The notes below the pieces were generated by a model. It was not told the DNA's origin, made no database searches, and saw only the letters and a list, made by a program, of their open reading frames with translations. Made by a program: the position numbers and the translations under genes. Below, piece after piece: positions 14,625-17,495 of a DNA stretch of 17,495 bases; position 1 is the stretch's first letter; each line of letters begins with the position of its first letter. The stretch spans positions 1 through 17,495 of the forward strand of contig CAYPST010000087.1 in NCBI GenBank assembly GCA_964413425.1, written 5' to 3'. The stretch is from DATFLS01 sp964413425. Its GTDB lineage: Bacteria > Fidelibacterota > JAANXI01.

Positions 14625-15362
14625 TTAGTTTCCGAGCTCCCTGTCATCAAAGAATATTTTACGGAGCATTTTATCCATGCTGTCGGGTCGTTCATCCAGG
14701 ACGATGTATTCATCAGCCAGCTTATTCAGTGCTATACGCACCTGTCGGAACATGGAAGCCAGATTCGAAAGAATCTCCACTAACCGATATCTCACTGCAT
14801 ATTTATGTTGAGCAGCCCACTGATAACTGCTGCTCCCCATTTTTTCGTAATAATCAAACCCCGGTGATTTTCGTCCGTAGGTGGCTTTTCTATATATATA
14901 ATCCGGAAACATTCCGGTCATAAACAGGGCATAATTACCCAGATGACTGCGCAGAAGAAATGCTTCCCACGAGGAGGCATCGATAAAATCATCCAGCATA
15001 TCCACTAAATAATGATATTGAGTATCGTGACGTTTGGACGGACTGAACGCCCGGCTGGCACTCCCGAATTCTGCCAGCATCGAGCCGATATAATCTGCCA
15101 TCTCTCTATCGTGAATTTCGTATTCCAGCAAAGCGCGTCTGCTGAGTACATAAAAATACAAATAGGGCGAAATTCTCGTAAAGCTCCCGCTCTCAAGGAC
15201 CCGACGAAACAGCAGGTCATGATCCAGGATGTGATCACGCATATCTTCATCTGTTAGCAGCTCACTTAAGGCAACCTTGTTCTGCTGATCCTTCGCTAAA
15301 ATCTCACGAATAAACGAAAAATCGTCCGCCGTAAAATTGTTTCGGCAATTCGCTTGTATCAT
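14625..15362 (-). CDS. Uncharacterised helical protein, first gene of module
   Basis: I do not recognise this 245-residue protein. It starts at ATG 15362 behind a strong ribosome binding site (AAAGGAGGT on the minus strand, 15367-15375). No signal peptide or membrane helix is seen; it looks helical and soluble. Likely conserved stretches, judged by aromatic and polar density, are RISPYLYFYVLSRRALLEYEI (about 63-83), YLVDMLDDFIDASSWEAFLLRSHLGNYALFMTGMFPDYIYRKATYG (about 118-163), YYEKMGSSSYQWAAQHKY (171-188) and the end LNKLADEYIVLDERPDSMDKMLRKIFF. It is followed after 15 nt by the 225-residue gene, so they form a two-gene unit. A regulatory or stress role is possible, but nothing in the sequence decides it. 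Confidence 0.8.
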   Translation of the reverse strand: MIQANCRNNFTADDFSFIREILAKDQQNKVALSELLTDEDMRDHILDHDLLFRRVLESGSFTRISPYLYFYVLSRRALLEYEIHDREMADYIGSMLAEFGSASRAFSPSKRHDTQYHYLVDMLDDFIDASSWEAFLLRSHLGNYALFMTGMFPDYIYRKATYGRKSPGFDYYEKMGSSSYQWAAQHKYAVRYRLVEILSNLASMFRQVRIALNKLADEYIVLDERPDSMDKMLRKIFFDDRELGN

Positions 15363-15366
15363 GGAT

Positions 15367-15375
15367 ACCTCCTTT
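15367..15375 (-). promoter_or_regulatory. Strong ribosome binding site of the unknown module
   Basis: On the minus strand AAAGGAGGT lies 4 nt before the ATG at 15362. It is the best Shine-Dalgarno match in the minus-strand genes of this window and supports this start. Confidence 0.75.
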
Positions 15376-15905
15376 GCTCCCTGTGACTGTCGATTCCGAT
15401 GCTTCCAACCGGATCAGTAATCCCAATCATGCTGAGAAACTGCAGTGCAACGTATGAGCTTGTGCCTGAAAGCTCCCTTGTCCCAGACCGGCAATTGTGT
15501 CGTTCATACAGGCTCATAATCTTTCAAAGCGAATAATACTCTTTCCCGCAATCGCTACAGATTATCTTATACCATCGACACCATAGTACGACGCTTGAGA
15601 AGCCATCAAATCCTCTGTGTAATTCCTTTTTATTACTGCTGCATTATCTCCAGGTTTCATCATCAGGAAACCATCTTCATTCAATCATAAACCGTTCGCT
15701 ATGAGGACGCCGGATCTCTGAAAACCAGATGCAATCGCACAGGCAGCTACTAGCATTATCGGATGCTTGAGTAAATTCTACAGCCATATTCCTATATAAC
15801 ACTTTATAATTACTGAGTCTATTGAGAAATCGCCAAGGCCGCAAAGAAATAATGAAATATTCTCTCCTGTATCTCGAAAATATTTTGGGATTTATGCTAT
15901 ATACA
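15376..15905. other. Gene-free stretch upstream of the unknown module
   Basis: About 530 bp with no protein-like frame on either strand. It presumably contains the promoter for the two-gene module, but no clear -35/-10 pair could be picked. It ends at the second copy of the mobile element. Confidence 0.45.
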
Positions 15906-16117
15906 GAGTCTATTTAGAAAACGCCCCGCCCCGAAGGGATGCTCCGAAGGAGTCTCTTCGAGGCCTTCGGCAAAGAGATCCCGTGACGACGGGACAAAGA
16001 AACTAGAACATATCACTGCCCAAACCGCGCAATAAATTTTGAAGATGTTTTCTCTACATAATAAACATAGGGCAGGTTCAGCATCTTGCATCAGGCCCAT
16101 GTTTTCTAAACACTCTC
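15906..16117. mobile_element. MITE-like non-autonomous element, copy B
   Basis: This 212-bp element has the left end GAGTCTATTTAGAAAAC (15906-15922) and right end GTTTTCTAAACACTCTC (16101-16117), which match at 14 of 17 positions when inverted. The right end is identical to that of copy A. The segment after the left end is the same as copy A except for single-base changes and the absence of a 28-bp hairpin cassette. The block 15952-16001 is identical to 2652-2701. The right-hand interior is unrelated to copy A and contains a separated CTGCCC/GGGCAG pair. No clear target duplication is seen (TATATACA on the left, ATACTGCT on the right). It carries no transposase. Confidence 0.8.
15952..16001. 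repeat. 50-bp block shared exactly with copy A
   Basis: Identical to 2652-2701, with the same TCTCTT/AAGAGA and CCCGT/ACGGG stems. Identity over structured, non-coding DNA indicates recent duplication or conserved function. Confidence 0.85.
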
Positions 16118-16212
16118 ATACTGCTGAGATTTCTCCTGAATGAAACGGCTCGATCTCCCGCAAAACTTTCATCGCCTGACAGAAGAAGACTTGCTCTCAA
16201 CCGTATTTCCCG

Positions 16213-16731
16213 TCAGTCATATTCGAATTCTTCACCTGTCCGATCCCGCAGATAGAGCATCATACTGTATGTGAATGTGGTTAAACCAAACGTACCGCTC
16301 CCGAAAAATCCCAGTAAAAGGTTTTCAAAAAACATGATATAGATAGAAAATAGCAAGCCAAGCATACTGAACAGGGAGAGAAACCAGAGTATAGCAAGTT
16401 TGTATAGAAGAGCTACTTCCTGAAAACGATCCCGAAACGGCACGTTTACAGAGGAGCACCCTCTCACAAGTAGTTTAACCCGGAGAAAGTACCAACCGAT
16501 CATCACCCCACCGAAAATGAGGCCAAATCGCCACCCGAACATCACTGCCATGATACACAATCCGATAAAGGCCAGCGAGGTAAACCTCCGGATAAACGAT
16601 TGCAGTCGTTCCGCCTGGGAAGATTCGAGGATTACATACCCTTTTCCATACAATCCCCAGGGATGAAACAAGATTCGTCCCTGTTTATCCTTGCTGAATG
16701 TCAGAGATATAATATCCGAAAAAAGTTCCAT
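16213..16731 (-). CDS. Small integral membrane protein of unknown function
   Basis: The 172-residue protein begins with a soluble segment (FSKDKQGRILFHPWGLYGKGYVILESSQAERLQSFIRRF) and then has about four membrane helices: 51-66, 68-84, 110-133 and 137-160. A short charged cytoplasmic-type tail follows (RDRTGEEFEYD). No signal peptide or known catalytic motif is visible. The ATG at 16731 has only a weak ribosome binding site (GGAAAATGG). It lies 375 bp from the next minus-strand gene, with a palindrome and a hairpin between, so they are probably not one tight operon. I do not recognise a family. Confidence 0.75.
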   Translation of the reverse strand: MELFSDIISLTFSKDKQGRILFHPWGLYGKGYVILESSQAERLQSFIRRFTSLAFIGLCIMAVMFGWRFGLIFGGVMIGWYFLRVKLLVRGCSSVNVPFRDRFQEVALLYKLAILWFLSLFSMLGLLFSIYIMFFENLLLGFFGSGTFGLTTFTYSMMLYLRDRTGEEFEYD

Positions 16732-16794
16732 GAGTTGCCATTTTCCAAATTGTTGTTATACAAAGCCAAACGACATCTTTTACTTACCATATCC

Positions 16795-16808
16795 CTTGAT
16801 ATATCAAG
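16795..16808. promoter_or_regulatory. Perfect 14-bp palindrome, possible operator
   Basis: CTTGATATATCAAG reads the same on both strands and lies about 65 bp upstream of the ATG of the minus-strand membrane protein. A dimeric repressor site is plausible but unproven. Confidence 0.4.
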
Positions 16809-17076
16809 TACGATTATTCCTCACCGAACAAAACGAGTTGCACAAAAGCATCTTCTTACCTCGAGATCAATCCCACACCGGGTCGCACTCAGGACTGGTA
16901 CCGATCCATGTGTTAGCGGAAAAAGGGATCTCCCGGCATAAAAACCTCACAATCCAGGTACCCATAATATGCGCCGGGAATAACCGGTGGACAACCAATT
17001 TTTCGAAACAGCCCGCTTATTGATCCGGTTCGTTCTCCCCGGAGATCTTCTCCGTACACCAGTCCCGGCAATGAAG

Positions 17077-17105
17077 AGCTGAGAGGGATTTGATCTCTCT
17101 CAGCT
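17077..17105 (-). terminator. Hairpin just after the last gene, likely terminator
   Basis: AGCTGAGAG pairs with CTCTCAGCT (17077-17085 with 17097-17105), extended by two inner pairs. It starts one base after the TAG stop of the minus-strand gene. Only CTTCATT follows, so the T-run is poor. Confidence 0.5.
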
Positions 17106-17106
17106 A

Positions 17107-17445
17107 CTATTCATATATTCGAACCGGAACGTTCTTCGCTTTTGCCAGCGTGATCAATGTGGATTTCAGTCTTTGTATTTCGCGGTAGAAAAGGTGCACA
17201 AGTGCAAATTCTTGCTCGGGACCGTTGCCGGTATTGAACAGAATCCGCAGTTTCCGGATCTGCACTTCCCGAATATCCTCCCAGGGAAGTTCAAAACATG
17301 TGACTTTGCCAACCAGGCTCTTCTCGATATCTAACGGATTATTGGATTTCGGCATCTGAACCCGGATACTCTTCGGCGTAATGTCAATATACAATCGTTT
17401 CCAATACAAGAGATTGACAACCAGGATAATGACGAAAATATACAA
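17107..17445 (-). CDS. Small membrane-anchored protein of unknown function, start uncertain
   Basis: The frame gives 112 residues: an N-terminal membrane helix (YIFVIILVVNLLYW) followed by a soluble beta-rich domain (RLYIDITPKSIRVQMP, LPWEDIREVQIRKLRILFNTG, EFALVHLFYREIQRLKSTLITLAKAKNV). The layout resembles small bacterial PH-like membrane proteins, but this is only a visual impression. The only in-frame start is a TTG at 17445 with no ribosome binding site, and an in-frame TAA lies 15 nt upstream inside a perfect inverted repeat. The protein may therefore lack an original first membrane helix. It is on the same strand as the membrane protein at 16213-16731. Confidence 0.6.
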   Translation of the reverse strand: MYIFVIILVVNLLYWKRLYIDITPKSIRVQMPKSNNPLDIEKSLVGKVTCFELPWEDIREVQIRKLRILFNTGNGPEQEFALVHLFYREIQRLKSTLITLAKAKNVPVRIYE

Positions 17446-17450
17446 CCCAA

Positions 17451-17482
17451 ATTGAGCGATTTATTTCCATAAATCGCTCAAT
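17451..17482. repeat. Perfect 14-bp inverted repeat with 4-nt loop
   Basis: ATTGAGCGATTTAT (17451-17464) and ATAAATCGCTCAAT (17469-17482) are exact inverse complements around TTCC. It directly precedes the uncertain start of the last minus-strand gene and carries its upstream in-frame stop. It could be an operator, a terminator of an upstream gene outside the window, or the end of an inserted repeat. Confidence 0.8.
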
Positions 17483-17495
17483 CGACAAAGAAAAT

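Larger units (their letters stand above)
16732..17106. other. Gene-free stretch between two small membrane-protein genes
   Basis: 375 bp without a supported gene; overlapping plus-strand frames are antisense-like and low in protein character. It contains the perfect 14-bp palindrome CTTGATATATCAAG at 16795-16808, about 65 bp upstream of the membrane protein start and a possible operator, and a hairpin at 17077-17105. Confidence 0.5.

Noticed and set aside
15897..16100. 67-codon frame across mobile element copy B
   Set aside because: It covers the structured repeat and unrelated right half; no conserved protein with copy A.
16600..17023. Two overlapping plus-strand frames of 113 and 110 codons
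   Set aside because: They overlap each other in different frames and are partly antisense to the membrane protein; no features of real proteins.

Overview
The window is bacterial chromosome of roughly balanced base composition, with short intergenic gaps inside operons and longer gaps filled by small repeats. Tat-exported proteins (a heparan-N-sulfatase-like enzyme and a sugar isomerase/epimerase-like TIM barrel), a TolC/MacAB-type efflux cluster and FAU-1-, TM1506- and RtcA-like genes suggest an environmental Gram-negative bacterium. The FCB superphylum or a relative such as Marinimicrobia/KSB1-type lineages is possible, but that placement is inference and no marker gene here settles it.

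Layout. 1-600: a nested inverted-repeat hairpin, then tRNA-Thr(CGU) on the minus strand. 594-2270: minus-strand exported sulfatase with a C-terminal chitobiase/FN3-like domain. 2271-3097: gene-free, holding a 238-bp non-autonomous mobile element with terminal inverted repeats and a perfect 8-bp target duplication. 3098-6534: minus-strand remnant of a tripartite efflux operon (5'-truncated membrane-fusion adaptor, FtsX/MacB permease, TolC-like outer-membrane protein); no ATPase gene is present and the adaptor has lost its N-terminal part. 6606-7547: plus-strand Tat TIM-barrel protein followed by a good terminator. 7843-8549: minus-strand pair of a small zinc-binding protein and a TM1506/DUF1893 protein, overlapping by ATGA. 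8892-11332: plus-strand purine salvage pair, hypoxanthine phosphoribosyltransferase and adenine deaminase, also overlapping by ATGA. 11458-13529: minus-strand RNA-processing pair, RtcA-like RNA 3'-phosphate cyclase followed by a FAU-1/DUF402 RNase-E/G-like protein. 13932-15362: minus-strand pair of unrecognised, mostly helical proteins. 15363-16212: gene-free, holding the second copy of the mobile element. 16213-17445: a small four-helix membrane protein and a membrane-anchored small protein with an uncertain start next to a perfect 14-bp palindrome.

Functionally, adenine deaminase makes hypoxanthine, which the phosphoribosyltransferase would convert to IMP, although its PRPP-phosphate loop is degenerate. 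RtcA and FAU-1 both act on RNA and are translationally close. The most interesting signals are the paired mobile elements with a variable hairpin cassette, the RtcA/FAU-1 pair with an altered RtcA signature, the unusual eukaryote-like HPRT, the uncharacterised two-gene helical module and the broken efflux operon.
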